Origin: Erythrobacter sp.
GTDB taxonomy: Bacteria > Pseudomonadota > Alphaproteobacteria > Sphingomonadales > Sphingomonadaceae
Length of the DNA stretch: 21,789 nt
Reading direction: 5' to 3'
NCBI GenBank assembly: GCA_002695185.1
Contig: NZOF01000122.1
Location: 1-21,789, forward strand
Positions 1-8,863 of this stretch are shown one piece after another (within the stretch, counting starts at the first letter, position 1; each line of letters begins with the position of its first letter). The notes below the pieces were generated by a model. That model made no database searches and had not been told where the DNA came from. It saw only the letters and a list, made by a program, of their open reading frames with translations. The translations under genes were made by a program, and so were the position numbers.

Positions 1-211
1 CCCGCCGTGACTTATTTGAAAGATCCCTCAACCATTCGGAAAGTTGTTTTCTGTCCAAGATCATATCTTGAACCTGAAACAGACAATCCGATCCTTTGCT
101 ACCGACGAATACAGGGTAGCCCGCCTCTAATTCACGAGGAGCATAAGTTAGAATTGGGGTGGCGATGCAGCCGCCAAGGCTAAGAGCCAAAAGGGAACTG
201 AACGACTTCAT
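1..211 (-). CDS. Putative lipoprotein, partial (N-terminal 70 residues)
   Basis: An open frame starts with ATG at 211 and runs without a stop to the left edge, so only the first 70 codons are visible. It begins MKSFSSLLALSLGGC, a short signal peptide ending in a plausible lipobox (L-G-G-C, Cys15), which suggests an outer- or inner-membrane-anchored lipoprotein. The following part contains one more Cys (SKGSDCLFQ) and a polar, charged stretch with no further membrane segment. I do not recognise a family. It is separated from the next gene by about 180 bp holding an inverted repeat. The frame is supported by the signal peptide; the C-terminus is unseen. Confidence 0.6.
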   Translation of the reverse strand, partial: MKSFSSLLALSLGGCIATPILTYAPRELEAGYPVFVGSKGSDCLFQVQDMILDRKQLSEWLRDLSNKSRR

Positions 212-304
212 AGCGGACTCGATAACACGTCAGGGAACGTCCGCAATCGGATCGTAAGCAGTCATTGTACTAATCCGCTTTTAACACGCCCCGCTCTTCT
301 CCCG

Positions 305-389
305 GTCACCCGGAACTTGATCCGGGGTCTGTCTGCCTCTCGTGGGGCGCTGAAGGAAAAGCTGGACCCCGGATCAAGTCCGGGGTGAC
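305..389. repeat. REP-like inverted repeat, 25-bp arms
   Basis: The arms at 305-329 and 365-389 are complementary at 23 of 25 positions and are separated by 35 bp. Each carries the TTGATCCGGGGTC / GACCCCGGATCAA core and ends in GTCAC/GTGAC. From general knowledge, very similar GGATCAAGTCCGGGGTGAC words recur between genes in sphingomonad and Caulobacter-type genomes. The pair lies between the 3' end of the 163-aa gene and the lipoprotein start, so it may also act as a transcript-end structure for the minus-strand operon. There is no clear T-run. Confidence 0.75.
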
Positions 390-393
390 GGGA

Positions 394-885
394 TCAGAAA
401 GAACCGGCCTGATAGATCTCCGAGACGATCAAGATCGGTCCGCCAGTATAATGGCAGTAGCCCATTACCATCAGGGCTTCGGGCCATTGCGTCTCGCACC
501 TGCCAGCCTCTCCGACCACTGTAACTCGTTCCGGTTCGCTTGGCGGGTTTCCGACCTTGGTCCAATCCGCATACAGGCCGACGCGGTTTCCACGCAGTCT
601 TTCAGCAGATGCGGCTCGCCTGGATCGGGCGTCGCGAAGACCGGCAAAAAGGGCGCGATCCATCTGGTATCCGTCGACTACCACACACGCACCAGTCGCG
701 GTGCCATCGCCGGATGCCAGCTGCGTGAATGATACCGGCGTCGCGTTTTCAAGATTACAGACTGCCGGGTCCGCCCATTCATTCATGAGGACAGATCCCG
801 CGTCACCGTCATCCTGGGCAAAGACGGATGCAGACAGGCAGATGGCAGCGGCAGCCGATAAGGCTTGCCGCAGGCCGGTCTTCAA
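394..885 (-). CDS. Secreted protein of unknown function, 163 aa
   Basis: The frame starts with TTG at 885, which overlaps the dxs stop codon (TTGA), and ends with a stop at 394. TTG is the preferred start because translation from it gives a good signal peptide: KTGLRQ, then an alanine-rich hydrophobic core, then SVFAQ with likely cleavage after Ala23. The mature part is about 140 residues with four cysteines (in AVCNL, TGACVV, GRCET and GYCHY), probably two disulfides, consistent with a periplasmic protein. The four-base overlap with dxs implies co-transcription and translational coupling. I do not recognise the family, and nothing in it suggests isoprenoid chemistry. The frame is fairly certain and the function unknown. 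Confidence 0.7.
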   Translation of the reverse strand: MKTGLRQALSAAAAICLSASVFAQDDGDAGSVLMNEWADPAVCNLENATPVSFTQLASGDGTATGACVVVDGYQMDRALFAGLRDARSRRAASAERLRGNRVGLYADWTKVGNPPSEPERVTVVGEAGRCETQWPEALMVMGYCHYTGGPILIVSEIYQAGSF

Positions 886-2804
886 GCCCGCGCCTCTTCC
901 ACGCCCGCGCTGTTGTGGCGCAGGGCGTTCAGCACCGTATCCACGATATGCGGCGCATTGAGGCCCGCCTCGTCATACTGCTTCATCGGATCGTCCTGAT
1001 CCTGGAAGGTATCGGGCAGGCGCATGGTACGCACTTTCAGGCCGTTATCCGTCAGCCCCTCGTCGCTGGCATAGGTCAGCACATGCGCGCCGAGGCCGCC
1101 GATGGCGGCTTCCTCGATCGTCACCACTACTTCGTGGCTGCGCATCAGTTTCTCGATCAGCGCGGTGTCCAGCGGCTTGGCGAAGCGCATGTCGGCGACC
1201 GTGGTGGACAGGCCCTTGGCTTCCAGCTGGTCGGCGGCCTTCTTGGCTTCTTCAAGGCGTGTGCCCAGTGACAGGATGGCGACCTTGGTGCCTTCGCGCA
1301 CGATCCGGCCCTTGCCGATTTCCAGCTTTTCGAGCTTTTCGGGTATCTCCACGCCCGTGCCGCCGCCGCGCGGATAGCGGAAGGCGATCGGGCCATCGTC
1401 ATATTCGGCGGCCGTATAGGTCATATGGGCCAGCTCCGCCTCGTCGGCGGCGGCCATCACCACCATGTTGGGCAGGGTGGCGAGATAGGTCACGTCGAAG
1501 CTGCCCGCATGGGTGCAGCCATCGGCGCCGACCAGACCGGCGCGGTCGATCGCGAAGCGCACGGGCAGGTTCTGGATCGCCACATCGTGCACCACCTGGT
1601 CATAGGCGCGCTGCAGGAAGGTGGAATAGATCGCGGCGAAGGGGCGCATGCCTTCGGCGGCAAGGCCTGCGGCAAAGGTCACGCCGTGCTGTTCGGCAAT
1701 GCCGACATCGAAGGCCTTGTCGGGATGCGCAGCTGCGAACTTGTCCACGCCCGTGCCGCTGGGCATGGCGGCGGTGATGGCGCAGATGCGCGGATCGGTT
1801 TCCGCCAGCTTGGCCAGCGTTTCGCCGAAGACGTTCTGATAGGCAGGCGGGCCGCCCGTTGATTTCTTCTGCTTGCCGGTGACGACATCGAACTTGGCGA
1901 CGCCGTGGTACTTGTCGGCGCTGTTTTCGGCCGGGGCATAGCCCTTGCCCTTCTTCGTCACGACATGAATCAGCACCGGGCCCTGTTCACTGTCGCGCAC
2001 ATTTTCCAGCACCGGGATCAGGTGATCCAGATTGTGGCCGTCGATCGGGCCGACGTAATAGAAGCCCAGTTCTTCGAACATGGTCCCGCCGGTCACCATG
2101 CCGCGGGCATATTCTTCGGCCTTTTCCAGCCCGCCCCACACGCGGCGGCCCATGCGGCGCGCGAGCTTGGATGCCATGGTCCTGAGGCCGAGATACTCGC
2201 TGGAGGACACCATGCGCGCCAGATAGGCGCTGAGGCCGCCCACCGGCGGCGCGATCGACATGTCGTTATCGTTGAGGATCACGACCAGCCGGTTGCCCGC
2301 CTGTTCGGCATTGTTCATCGCCTCGTAGGCCATGCCCGCGCTCATCGCGCCATCGCCGATCACCGCGATGCCGCGGCCGGGCCGCGCCTGCATCTTGTTC
2401 GCCATGGCAAAGCCAAGCGCGGCGCTGATCGAGGTGGAGGAATGCGCGGCGCCGAAGGGATCGTATTCGCTTTCAGCGCGCTTGGTGAAGCCGCTGAGGC
2501 CCCCGCCCTGCCGCAGCGTGCGGATACGGTCGCGGCGGCCGGTCAGGATCTTGTGCGGATAACACTGGTGGCCAACGTCCCACACCAGCTTGTCGGTCGG
2601 CGTGTCGAACACATAATGGATCGCCGTGGTCAGCTCGACCACGCCCAGCCCCGAACCCAGATGCCCACCGGTCTGGCCGACGGCGTCGATCATCTCTTCG
2701 CGCAGCTCGTCGGCCAGCTGGCGGAGCTGGCTCTGGTCGAGTTTGCGAAGGTCGGCGGGGGTGTCGACAGTGTCGAGCAGGGGGGTATGCGGGCGGTCAC
2801 TCAT
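882..2804 (-). CDS. dxs: 1-deoxy-D-xylulose-5-phosphate synthase
   Basis: The 640-aa product has the usual Dxs length. It condenses pyruvate and glyceraldehyde-3-phosphate, using thiamine diphosphate, into DXP, the first committed step of the MEP isoprenoid pathway and also a precursor for thiamine and pyridoxal. Visible landmarks: His48 ([10 protein letters not shown]), His79 ([11 protein letters not shown]) and His121 (AAHSSTSIS); the ThDP/Mg motif GDG at 150-152 closing with NDN at 178-180; the Glu of DVGIAEQH in the pyrimidine-binding domain; and a C-terminal transketolase domain from about residue 500. The ATG at 2804 gives a standard N-terminus. A 139-bp gap separates it from the Fur-family gene upstream, so it may have its own promoter, and its stop overlaps the next gene. 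Confidence 0.97.
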   Translation of the reverse strand: MSDRPHTPLLDTVDTPADLRKLDQSQLRQLADELREEMIDAVGQTGGHLGSGLGVVELTTAIHYVFDTPTDKLVWDVGHQCYPHKILTGRRDRIRTLRQGGGLSGFTKRAESEYDPFGAAHSSTSISAALGFAMANKMQARPGRGIAVIGDGAMSAGMAYEAMNNAEQAGNRLVVILNDNDMSIAPPVGGLSAYLARMVSSSEYLGLRTMASKLARRMGRRVWGGLEKAEEYARGMVTGGTMFEELGFYYVGPIDGHNLDHLIPVLENVRDSEQGPVLIHVVTKKGKGYAPAENSADKYHGVAKFDVVTGKQKKSTGGPPAYQNVFGETLAKLAETDPRICAITAAMPSGTGVDKFAAAHPDKAFDVGIAEQHGVTFAAGLAAEGMRPFAAIYSTFLQRAYDQVVHDVAIQNLPVRFAIDRAGLVGADGCTHAGSFDVTYLATLPNMVVMAAADEAELAHMTYTAAEYDDGPIAFRYPRGGGTGVEIPEKLEKLEIGKGRIVREGTKVAILSLGTRLEEAKKAADQLEAKGLSTTVADMRFAKPLDTALIEKLMRSHEVVVTIEEAAIGGLGAHVLTYASDEGLTDNGLKVRTMRLPDTFQDQDDPMKQYDEAGLNAPHIVDTVLNALRHNSAGVEEARA

Positions 2805-2943
2805 ACGAATGCTCTACACTTGGTTTGCCGAACTGTCGATGAACGGCTTGTCGATGAAATTGCACGCTTGGGCGCAGCTGAGGTAAGGAATGGCCGCTCT
2901 GGCCACGTCCTTTGGGAAGGCGGTTGCTATTCCGGAACCGCGC
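2805..2943 (-). other. Intergenic region between the Fur-family gene and dxs
   Basis: This stretch of 139 bp holds no convincing gene. It contains two direct copies of TGTCGATGAA (2834-2843 and 2849-2858, 15-bp period, plus-strand reading) about 30-55 bp upstream of the dxs start, in the zone where a promoter or regulator site would lie. I could not identify convincing -35/-10 hexamers or a recognised operator. Confidence 0.35.
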
Positions 2944-3411
2944 TCAGGCGGCGCAATCGTCACATAATCCGCGCAGTTCCACCACGGGACGCACATCGCG
3001 GAAACCCGCATCCTTGCCCGCCACGCGCAGGGCGCCGGTTACGCGTTCGTCGTCGATATGCATGGCCTTTCCGCAATCATCGCAGATCAGAAAGATGCAA
3101 TCGTGGCGGCAGCCGGGATGCGTGTTGACGAGATAGGCATTCGCGCTCTCGATCCGGTTGGCCAGATTGTTGCGCACGAACAGGTCGAGGATGCGATAGA
3201 CGCTGTTGGGCGCCACGCGCTTGCCGCGCGATGCCGAAAGATTATCGGCAATGTCATAGGCGCTGGCGGGCTTTTCATGCCGCGCCAGTTCCTCGAACAC
3301 GGACTGGCGCATGCCCGTCCATTGCTCACCCGAATCGGTCAGCGTGATACGGGCCGCGTCGATCAGATCGTCGCCCGAATGTTCCTCATGTGCGTGTGCA
3401 TGTCCTGCCAT
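2944..3411 (-). CDS. zur: Fur-family transcriptional regulator, Zur-like
   Basis: A 155-aa metal-dependent repressor. The N-terminal winged helix (about residues 15-90) shows the family pattern AYDIADNLSA...RVAPNSVYRILDLFVRNNL. The C-terminal half has two CxxC pairs, Cys110-Cys113 (ICDDCGK) and Cys150-Cys153 (GLCDDCAA), which form the structural zinc site, plus HPGCRHDC (His98, Cys101, His104, Cys105). The VELRGLCxxC ending and the cysteine-rich dimer domain resemble Zur more than Fur, so zinc is the likely co-repressor; Fur or another subclass is possible. The His-rich N-terminus (HAHAHEEH) may add metal affinity. It lies 36 bp after msrA and probably shares its transcript. The gene symbol is tentative. 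Confidence 0.85.
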   Translation of the reverse strand: MAGHAHAHEEHSGDDLIDAARITLTDSGEQWTGMRQSVFEELARHEKPASAYDIADNLSASRGKRVAPNSVYRILDLFVRNNLANRIESANAYLVNTHPGCRHDCIFLICDDCGKAMHIDDERVTGALRVAGKDAGFRDVRPVVELRGLCDDCAA

Positions 3412-3447
3412 GCCCCAAAAGTAGGGCGGGCAGCGCCGCTGCGCAAG

Positions 3448-4128
3448 TCAGTCGCGCTTGAACTCGGCGCGATAAGCGCTGGGATAGAGCCGCTTCAGCG
3501 CCGCCACCTTGGGCGCATCCCAGCGCACGATGTAGCCGTGGCGGGGATTCTTGGCGGCAAAGTCCTGGTGATAGGTTTCGGCGGGGTAGAAACCCTGCGC
3601 GCGCTCGATCTTGGTCACGATCGGCTTGTCCCACACGCCTGCCTTGTCGAGCTGGGCGATATAGGCCTTGGCCACCGCGTTCTGCTCGGCGGATGTGGGC
3701 ACGATGGCGCTGCGATAATGCGCGCCCCGGTCCGGGCCCTGCCGGTTGAGCTGGGTGGGATCGGCGATCACGGAAAAATAAATGCGCAGCAGCTGGTCGT
3801 ACCGGATCACGTCTGGATCATAGGTGACCTTCACCGCCTCGGCATGATCGGTCACGCCGCTGGAGACGATGGAATATTTGGCCGAGCGTTCGGTGCCGCC
3901 GTGATAGCCGGCCACGGCGCTGGTCACGCCCTTGGTATGGCTGAACACGGCTTCGACGCCCCAGAAACAGCCCCCGGCGAAGATGGCGGTTTTCAGGCCG
4001 CCGCTTTCATTCGCGCGGGTCTGCGCGGGCGGGGCCTTCACCGCTTCCTCGGCAGCCATCGCAGGCTGCTGGCAGGCGCCGGTCAGCACCAGCGCCAGCG
4101 AGGAGAGGAGAAGGGGAATGCGCCGCAT
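3448..4128 (-). CDS. msrA: Peptide-methionine (S)-S-oxide reductase, exported lipoprotein form
   Basis: A 226-aa protein that reduces methionine-S-sulfoxide in proteins. The MsrA signature GGCFWGVE carries catalytic Cys54, and family blocks follow (VAGYHGG, HAEAVKVTYDP, YFSVIADPTQLNRQGPDRGAHYRSAI, FYPAETYHQDF). The first 19 residues form a signal peptide ending LTGAC, a plausible lipobox, so the enzyme probably acts in the cell envelope. Only Cys19 and Cys54 are present. If Cys19 is lipidated, there is no resolving cysteine, so this would be a one-Cys MsrA. The start ATG shares its A with the stop of a 39-codon upstream ORF (TGATG), implying coupled translation. Confidence 0.95.
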   Translation of the reverse strand: MRRIPLLLSSLALVLTGACQQPAMAAEEAVKAPPAQTRANESGGLKTAIFAGGCFWGVEAVFSHTKGVTSAVAGYHGGTERSAKYSIVSSGVTDHAEAVKVTYDPDVIRYDQLLRIYFSVIADPTQLNRQGPDRGAHYRSAIVPTSAEQNAVAKAYIAQLDKAGVWDKPIVTKIERAQGFYPAETYHQDFAAKNPRHGYIVRWDAPKVAALKRLYPSAYRAEFKRD

Positions 4129-4247
4129 CAGATGATCGCGGCGACCGCCGAAACGATTTCGCCGCCGTTCGAAAAGGCAATGATGAAGGCCCCGGCCAAA
4201 AAGCCGATGCCGAAATTGCGATAGAGGTCGGGGGTGAAGAGATTCAT
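4128..4247 (-). CDS. 39-aa single-pass membrane micro-protein coupled to msrA
   Basis: A short open frame runs from ATG at 4247 to TGA at 4130-4128. The product starts MNLFTPDLYRNFGIGFLAG and continues with a hydrophobic segment (AFIIAF), a short polar turn (SNGGE) and a second hydrophobic stretch (IVSAVAAII). It probably has one membrane helix or a short hairpin, with a charged N-terminal side. The TGA overlaps the msrA ATG in a TGATG junction, typical of translational re-initiation, which argues that it is translated. No strong Shine-Dalgarno is visible. I do not know a function; a leader peptide controlling msrA is an alternative. Confidence 0.55.
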   Translation of the reverse strand: MNLFTPDLYRNFGIGFLAGAFIIAFSNGGEIVSAVAAII

Positions 4248-4331
4248 GTCTTATGCTTTCGTGGCTCTATTCCACGTGGGTACACGCCGACTGATTGCAA
4301 CGTGCTGAATACGATGGTTGTGAACGGTTCA

Positions 4332-4357
4332 GCCGATCACCGAATGGGGTGATCGGC
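4332..4357 (-). terminator. Hairpin downstream of purH
   Basis: A perfect 10-bp stem (4332-4341 with 4348-4357) encloses a 6-nt loop about 50 bp after the purH stop. It lacks a good T-run on the minus-strand side, so it is either an imperfect intrinsic terminator or an mRNA 3'-end stabiliser. It lies in the 158-bp gap before the micro-ORF/msrA unit, which marks it as the probable end of the rpe-purH transcript. Nothing else was recognised in this gap. Confidence 0.5.
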
Positions 4358-4405
4358 CCGTTGGCCTTCCGATCAAGAGGGTGTTCGGGGCCTTTTCCGG
4401 AACAA

Positions 4406-5992
4406 TTAGTGGCGGAAGTGGCGCATGCCGGTGAACACCATGGCGAGGTTTTTCTCGTCGGCAGCGGCAATCACTTCCTCGTCGCGGATCGATCCGCCGG
4501 GCTGGATGATCGCCGTCGCCCCGGCCTCTGCCGCGGCCAGAAGACCGTCGGCAAAGGGGAAAAACGCATCCGATGCCACCGCGCTGCCGACGGTGCGGGA
4601 CTGGTCCCAACCGTACTTTTCCGCGGCTTCGGCGGCCTTCATCGCGGCAATCCGGCTCGAATCGCGGCGGTTCATTTGGCCCGCCCCGATGCCCGCCGTC
4701 GCGCCGTCCTTGGCATAGACGATGGCGTTCGATTTCACATGCCGAGCCACGGTCCAGGCGAAGAGGCAGTCCTTCAGCTCCTGCTCGGTCGGCTGCCGCT
4801 GCGTCACAACCTTCAGATCTTCCGGGGAAATTGCGCCATTATCCCGGGTCTGCACCAGCAAGCCGCCGGTGATGACGACCTGCGAAAAACCCGGCCGGCG
4901 AGGGTCGGGCAGGCCTTCGGTAAGCAGCAGGCGCAGGTTCTTTTTCTTCGCAAAAGCGGCCCGCGCAGCATCGTCTGCCCCGGGGGCGACCACCACTTCG
5001 GTGAAGATCTGGCAGATAGCCTCTGCCGTCGGACCGTCGAGCGGCACATTGGTCGCCACGATACCGCCGAATGCACTGACGCTGTCGCATTCGAGCGCGG
5101 CATTCCACGCATCGAGCAGGCTGTCGGCCTGCGCCACACCGCTCGGATTGGCATGCTTCACGATCACGACCGCAGGCTGGCCGCCAGCAAACTCGGATAC
5201 CAGTTCCAGCGCGGCATTGGCATCGTTATAATTGTTGTAACTCAGTTCCTTACCCTGCACCTGCTCGGCCTGCGGGAGGCCGGGTGAAGGGACGCGCTGC
5301 GGGACATAGAGCGCGGCCTGCTGATGCGGGTTTTCGCCATAGCGCAGCGTGGACACCAGATTGGACGCCATCGCGCGCTTCTGCGGAAAAGTCTCACCCT
5401 GGTCGGCATAGGCGAACCACTGGCTGATCGCGGCGTCATAAGCCGCAGTGGCGGCAAAAGCCTTGGCCGCCATACGCTTGCGGAAATCGAGCGAAGTCGC
5501 GCCGCCATCTTCGAGTTCGGCGGTCAGCGTGGCATAGTCCGCCGGATCGGTGACGATGGTGACATATTGGTGGTTCTTGGCTGCACTGCGCACCATCGAC
5601 GGGCCGCCGATATCGATGTTCTCGATGACCTCGTCGCGTTCGGCCCCCTTGGCCACTGTCGCTTCGAAGGGATAGAGATTTACGACAACCAGATCGATCG
5701 CGCCAATTGCGTGCTCGCTCATCGCGGCGGCGTGTTCGGCATTGTCGCGCACCGCCAACAGGCCGCCGTGCACCATGGGGTGAAGCGTCTTCACGCGGCC
5801 ATCCATCATCTCGGGAAAGCCTGTAAGATCAGAGACATCTTTCACATCGAGGCCCGCTTCGCGCAGCGCCTTGGCGGTTCCGCCGGTCGACACCAGTTCC
5901 ACGTTTTTGGCAGCCAGCGCCTTGCCCAGATCCACAAGGCCGCTTTTGTCGGACACCGAAAGAAGGGCCCGCTTGATGCTCACATCGCTCAC
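4406..5992 (-). CDS. purH: Bifunctional AICAR formyltransferase / IMP cyclohydrolase
   Basis: PurH catalyses the last two steps of purine synthesis, AICAR to FAICAR to IMP. The start is placed at GTG 5992 ([19 protein letters not shown]), giving 528 aa, the normal family length. The open frame extends upstream, but that extension lies inside the heparinase-like gene. The N-terminal MGS-like cyclohydrolase domain shows [13 protein letters not shown] and [13 protein letters not shown]. The C-terminal transformylase domain shows [13 protein letters not shown] and the catalytic Lys279-His280 of IVKHANPSG. The C-terminus [11 protein letters not shown] is the usual PurH ending. The start lies 7 bp after the upstream stop, so the gene is very probably in one operon with rpe and the heparinase-like gene. 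Confidence 0.97.
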   Translation of the reverse strand: MSDVSIKRALLSVSDKSGLVDLGKALAAKNVELVSTGGTAKALREAGLDVKDVSDLTGFPEMMDGRVKTLHPMVHGGLLAVRDNAEHAAAMSEHAIGAIDLVVVNLYPFEATVAKGAERDEVIENIDIGGPSMVRSAAKNHQYVTIVTDPADYATLTAELEDGGATSLDFRKRMAAKAFAATAAYDAAISQWFAYADQGETFPQKRAMASNLVSTLRYGENPHQQAALYVPQRVPSPGLPQAEQVQGKELSYNNYNDANAALELVSEFAGGQPAVVIVKHANPSGVAQADSLLDAWNAALECDSVSAFGGIVATNVPLDGPTAEAICQIFTEVVVAPGADDAARAAFAKKKNLRLLLTEGLPDPRRPGFSQVVITGGLLVQTRDNGAISPEDLKVVTQRQPTEQELKDCLFAWTVARHVKSNAIVYAKDGATAGIGAGQMNRRDSSRIAAMKAAEAAEKYGWDQSRTVGSAVASDAFFPFADGLLAAAEAGATAIIQPGGSIRDEEVIAAADEKNLAMVFTGMRHFRH

Positions 5993-5999
5993 GTACAAA

Positions 6000-7973
6000 T
6001 CATCCCATTTTCTTGAGCAGCCAAGGGAAACGTTCCCCGCCGCGCGCGGCCATGCCTTCGACCACGATCTGCTGCACGCCGTGCGGACGACCATGGCCGT
6101 CGACCCATATGCTGTCCTCCAGCGTGCAGTGCGCCTCGCCGCTAACGCTTGCGAGGCGGAATTGCCAGTAACTTGCGTCGGGCAAGGCGAGGTGTGCGCC
6201 CATGCCATCGTCGGTCAGCCGCGCCTCGATACCGCGGCCGAGGTGGAAGCGGATCGCAAAGCCGACCTTGCCGCGCTGTCCCTTCTTGCCCGACGGTTCG
6301 AGCACGTCTTCACCGCGCAGCTCGCTTCCGTCGTCAGATAGCATCAGGATCCGGCGGTGCCGCAGGCCATACCGCGCAACATAGCCGTTATGGGCCGCTT
6401 CCAGCTTGGTCGCTCGCCTGCCGCCCTGACGGACGGCTTCACGAGTGAAGTCGACCTCTTCCACCCCCTTGCCGATCTGGCCATTGAGAAGCACGGCTGT
6501 CGAATTGGCTTCATCCAGCACCAAGGTGGAATGCGCCGAAGTTCCGCGAAGGCCTTGTTCGATGCGTGCGGGAACAAGTGCCCCCGCCAGTTCCGATCCG
6601 CCGCAGTTAACGACGATGCGCTGGTTCTTGTGCGAAAATTCGAACGCCAGCGTGGATGCACTTCCCTGACGGGCATGGCGGGGCCGTGGCGGAGGTGCTG
6701 CATCCATCACCAGAACACCGTGACGCGCCTTCACGCGCTGATAACCCCATTGGCGCGATTCCAGCATCGGGCGGGCCCGGACGTTGCTCGCCACGATAAG
6801 CGCGTCGAGCGACGCGTCGTCCATCGCCGCCCCACCCTGCCAACTGCCAAGGCCCATATCCCCCATCCTTAAGGAAAGCAGGGCCGGAACCATGAGGCTG
6901 AGAAGAGCATCGAGCGCTGCCGGAGGCTGGCGCTTTACCGCCGCATAACAGGCCCGCAGATCGATGAGGAGCGATATCGCCTGAACCTGTGCCGACGGAC
7001 TGCGCGAGAAGACACCGCCATCGTCGCTCACCAGTTCGCCTAGCGATTTCAGCAGGCCCGCCTCGCCATGCAGACGCCGGGGTTTGCCGTCAGGCAATAG
7101 CAAGCCTGCCGCCACGATGGCGGTCCAGCCGGTAACCTGCGCAAGCCCGTCGTCGCTTCCGGAGACATGCCTGTCGAGCCAGCGAGCCGTCGTCTCGATA
7201 GCGGTGAGCAGCGGCATTTTTAGCGCCTCGCCCTCTCCCGAAAGCAGGACAGGAGTATGAACCAGCCAGTTCAAAAGGCGAAGACCTGCGAACTCCACAT
7301 CCCAGGCCGCCCCTTTGCCGGGCACAAGATTCTGCTTGATCCAGGCACGGAATATCCGGCCCGAGGTATCGGCACATTGCCCACGCGGCGCACAGGAAGA
7401 CAGGTCGCGCATCCAGGTGAACCCGTGCACGGCGCGCGCGAACGGCGGAGTTAGCTTGGACGGAGACGCAAAATCCAGCTTTCCGATGGGTGCCTTCAGT
7501 CCGCCGACCTGAAAATATCCTGCACGCAAAGCGACGCCTGCAGCCCGGTCTCCCGGAAGCGGGGTTTCGACCATGGCGAGAAAGCGTGGGCGCGCCGGTT
7601 TGCGCAGTGGTGCAGCCAGTATGGCCCCCGGCACACCAAGCTTGTACGCCCAGCGAATGGCGGCCTCCAGCGGTCCGGCATGCGGAAGCGCGAAATCAGC
7701 CGGCACCAGTGCGCGCGACGGCTCAAGCGGTTCGGGGTCGACTTCAAGCGGCTCTTGAAAAGGAGTTGCGGCCGCAGGCATGACTGGCTGAGTAGCCTTA
7801 ACCTGGCTGGCCGGAGGCTCTTCCCGTTCAACCTGCTGTTCGATCGGGGCAGGCTCTTCGGCTTTGGCCTCGACCAGCGGTTCGTGGTCATCGAATAGCG
7901 GCAGGGCCGCTTGTGTACCGCCGGGCGCGTCGTCCCGGGTGGCGCTCAACAGATCGGATTGGCCTTCACTCAT
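6000..7973 (-). CDS. Heparinase II/III family protein
   Basis: A 657-aa protein with an alpha-toroid central region (about residues 100-400; [10 protein letters not shown], tryptophan-rich helices such as [14 protein letters not shown]) and a C-terminal heparinase II/III-like beta domain (about 420-650; [27 protein letters not shown]). The family comprises polysaccharide lyases, but this chromosomal version beside rpe and purH is common in alphaproteobacteria and its substrate is not established. No clear signal peptide is seen. The first about 90 residues are a Pro/Glu-rich low-complexity extension, longer than I expect for the family. The ATG overlaps the rpe stop (ATGA), so the full-length start is favoured; a downstream start remains possible. 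Confidence 0.88.
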   Translation of the reverse strand: MSEGQSDLLSATRDDAPGGTQAALPLFDDHEPLVEAKAEEPAPIEQQVEREEPPASQVKATQPVMPAAATPFQEPLEVDPEPLEPSRALVPADFALPHAGPLEAAIRWAYKLGVPGAILAAPLRKPARPRFLAMVETPLPGDRAAGVALRAGYFQVGGLKAPIGKLDFASPSKLTPPFARAVHGFTWMRDLSSCAPRGQCADTSGRIFRAWIKQNLVPGKGAAWDVEFAGLRLLNWLVHTPVLLSGEGEALKMPLLTAIETTARWLDRHVSGSDDGLAQVTGWTAIVAAGLLLPDGKPRRLHGEAGLLKSLGELVSDDGGVFSRSPSAQVQAISLLIDLRACYAAVKRQPPAALDALLSLMVPALLSLRMGDMGLGSWQGGAAMDDASLDALIVASNVRARPMLESRQWGYQRVKARHGVLVMDAAPPPRPRHARQGSASTLAFEFSHKNQRIVVNCGGSELAGALVPARIEQGLRGTSAHSTLVLDEANSTAVLLNGQIGKGVEEVDFTREAVRQGGRRATKLEAAHNGYVARYGLRHRRILMLSDDGSELRGEDVLEPSGKKGQRGKVGFAIRFHLGRGIEARLTDDGMGAHLALPDASYWQFRLASVSGEAHCTLEDSIWVDGHGRPHGVQQIVVEGMAARGGERFPWLLKKMG

Positions 7974-8632
7974 CCCTGCCCCTTCAGCGCAGCAATGTTG
8001 GCGGCATATTTCTCCGCTCCGCCGCGGAATGTGGCAGAGCCTGCGACCAGGACGTCGGCGCCCGCCTCAATGCACATGGGAGCAGTTGACGGGTCCACCC
8101 CGCCATCGACTTGCAGGCGGATATCCTTTCCGGATTTCTCGATCATGCTCCGGATCGCTTCGATCTTGCGCAGCTGGGAGTGAATGAAGCTTTGTCCACC
8201 GAAGCCCGGGTTGACGCTCATCACGAGCACGAGGTCGATTTCCTCGATGAGGTAGTCGAGCATTTTGGCCGGCGTTCCCGGATTGAGAACCACGCCCGCC
8301 TTCTTGCCCAAGGCCTTGATCGCCTGCAGGGTGCGATGGATATGCGGTCCCGCTTCCGGATGCACGGTGATGATGTCTGCGCCGGCTTCCGCAAAAGCTT
8401 CGAGATAGGGATCGACCGGCGCGATCATCAGATGCACGTCGAACGGCTTTTCCGTATGCGGCCGCAAAGCCTTTACCACCGCAGGTCCGATCGTGATGTT
8501 GGGCACGTAATGCCCATCCATCACATCGATATGGATCCAGTCAGCCCCCGCCTGATCGACAGCACGAACCTCCTCGCCGAGCCGAGCGAAATCGGCAGAA
8601 AGGATCGAAGGGGAGATAAGGGGTGCTGTCAT
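7970..8632 (-). CDS. rpe: Ribulose-phosphate 3-epimerase
   Basis: Interconverts D-ribulose-5-phosphate and D-xylulose-5-phosphate in the pentose phosphate pathway. The start at ATG 8632 gives [19 protein letters not shown] and 220 aa, the standard length; the open frame continues 20 codons further upstream, but that part is not family-like. TIM-barrel landmarks are all present: [21 protein letters not shown] (metal-binding His and Asp), [21 protein letters not shown] and QVDGGV with [11 protein letters not shown] at the phosphate site. Its stop overlaps the start of the heparinase-like gene, and purH follows. An AT-richer divergent promoter region lies upstream. Confidence 0.97.
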   Translation of the reverse strand: MTAPLISPSILSADFARLGEEVRAVDQAGADWIHIDVMDGHYVPNITIGPAVVKALRPHTEKPFDVHLMIAPVDPYLEAFAEAGADIITVHPEAGPHIHRTLQAIKALGKKAGVVLNPGTPAKMLDYLIEEIDLVLVMSVNPGFGGQSFIHSQLRKIEAIRSMIEKSGKDIRLQVDGGVDPSTAPMCIEAGADVLVAGSATFRGGAEKYAANIAALKGQG

Positions 8633-8863
8633 GCGCGTCAGTCCAAGACGTGGGTGGGTCGCCGTGCCTATAGTAGGATTACCTTTGCGCACTACGGTTC
8701 CACAAGTTTATCCGCAGGCTTATCCACGGGCCGTGTAGGGTTTAGGCTACGCGCCCGACTGGCGATTGAACGGTAAATTCAGCCGCAATTCAGAGCGGTG
8801 TGATATACCGCGCCTGAAATCGAGCGGGTCCGCCCGTCACACGAATTACGGGGCCATTCAGCC
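8633..8863. promoter_or_regulatory. Divergent intergenic region with two DnaA-box-like 9-mers
   Basis: These 231 bp separate rpe (minus) from the DUF2141 gene (plus) and must hold promoters for both. Two plus-strand words resemble the DnaA box TTATCCACA with one mismatch each: TTATCCGCA at 8708-8716 and TTATCCACG at 8720-8728, 12 bp apart and in the same orientation. A minus-strand TACTAT at about 8672-8677 could be the -10 of rpe, but no convincing -35 accompanies it. No gene is seen. Confidence 0.35.

Noticed and set aside
2814..3011. 65-codon minus-strand frame between the Fur-family gene and dxs
   Set aside because: Starts inside the Fur-family gene, no ribosome site, no hydrophobic or conserved-looking pattern; probably random.
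1905..3128. Plus-strand open frame of 407 codons across dxs and the Fur-family gene
   Set aside because: It spans two well-supported minus-strand genes, and its His/Arg-rich composition is that of an antisense shadow.
3058..4224. Plus-strand open frame of 388 codons
   Set aside because: Antisense to the Zur-like gene and msrA, with no recognisable protein features.
4295..5287. Plus-strand open frame of 330 codons
   Set aside because: Antisense to purH, whose domains and length are complete.
5993..6208. N-terminal extension of the purH open frame to 600 codons
   Set aside because: It overlaps the heparinase-like gene; normal PurH sequence begins at the GTG at 5992, giving the standard length.
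8633..8692. 20-residue N-terminal extension of Rpe
   Set aside because: The family N-terminus begins at [12 protein letters not shown]; the extension lies in the divergent promoter region.
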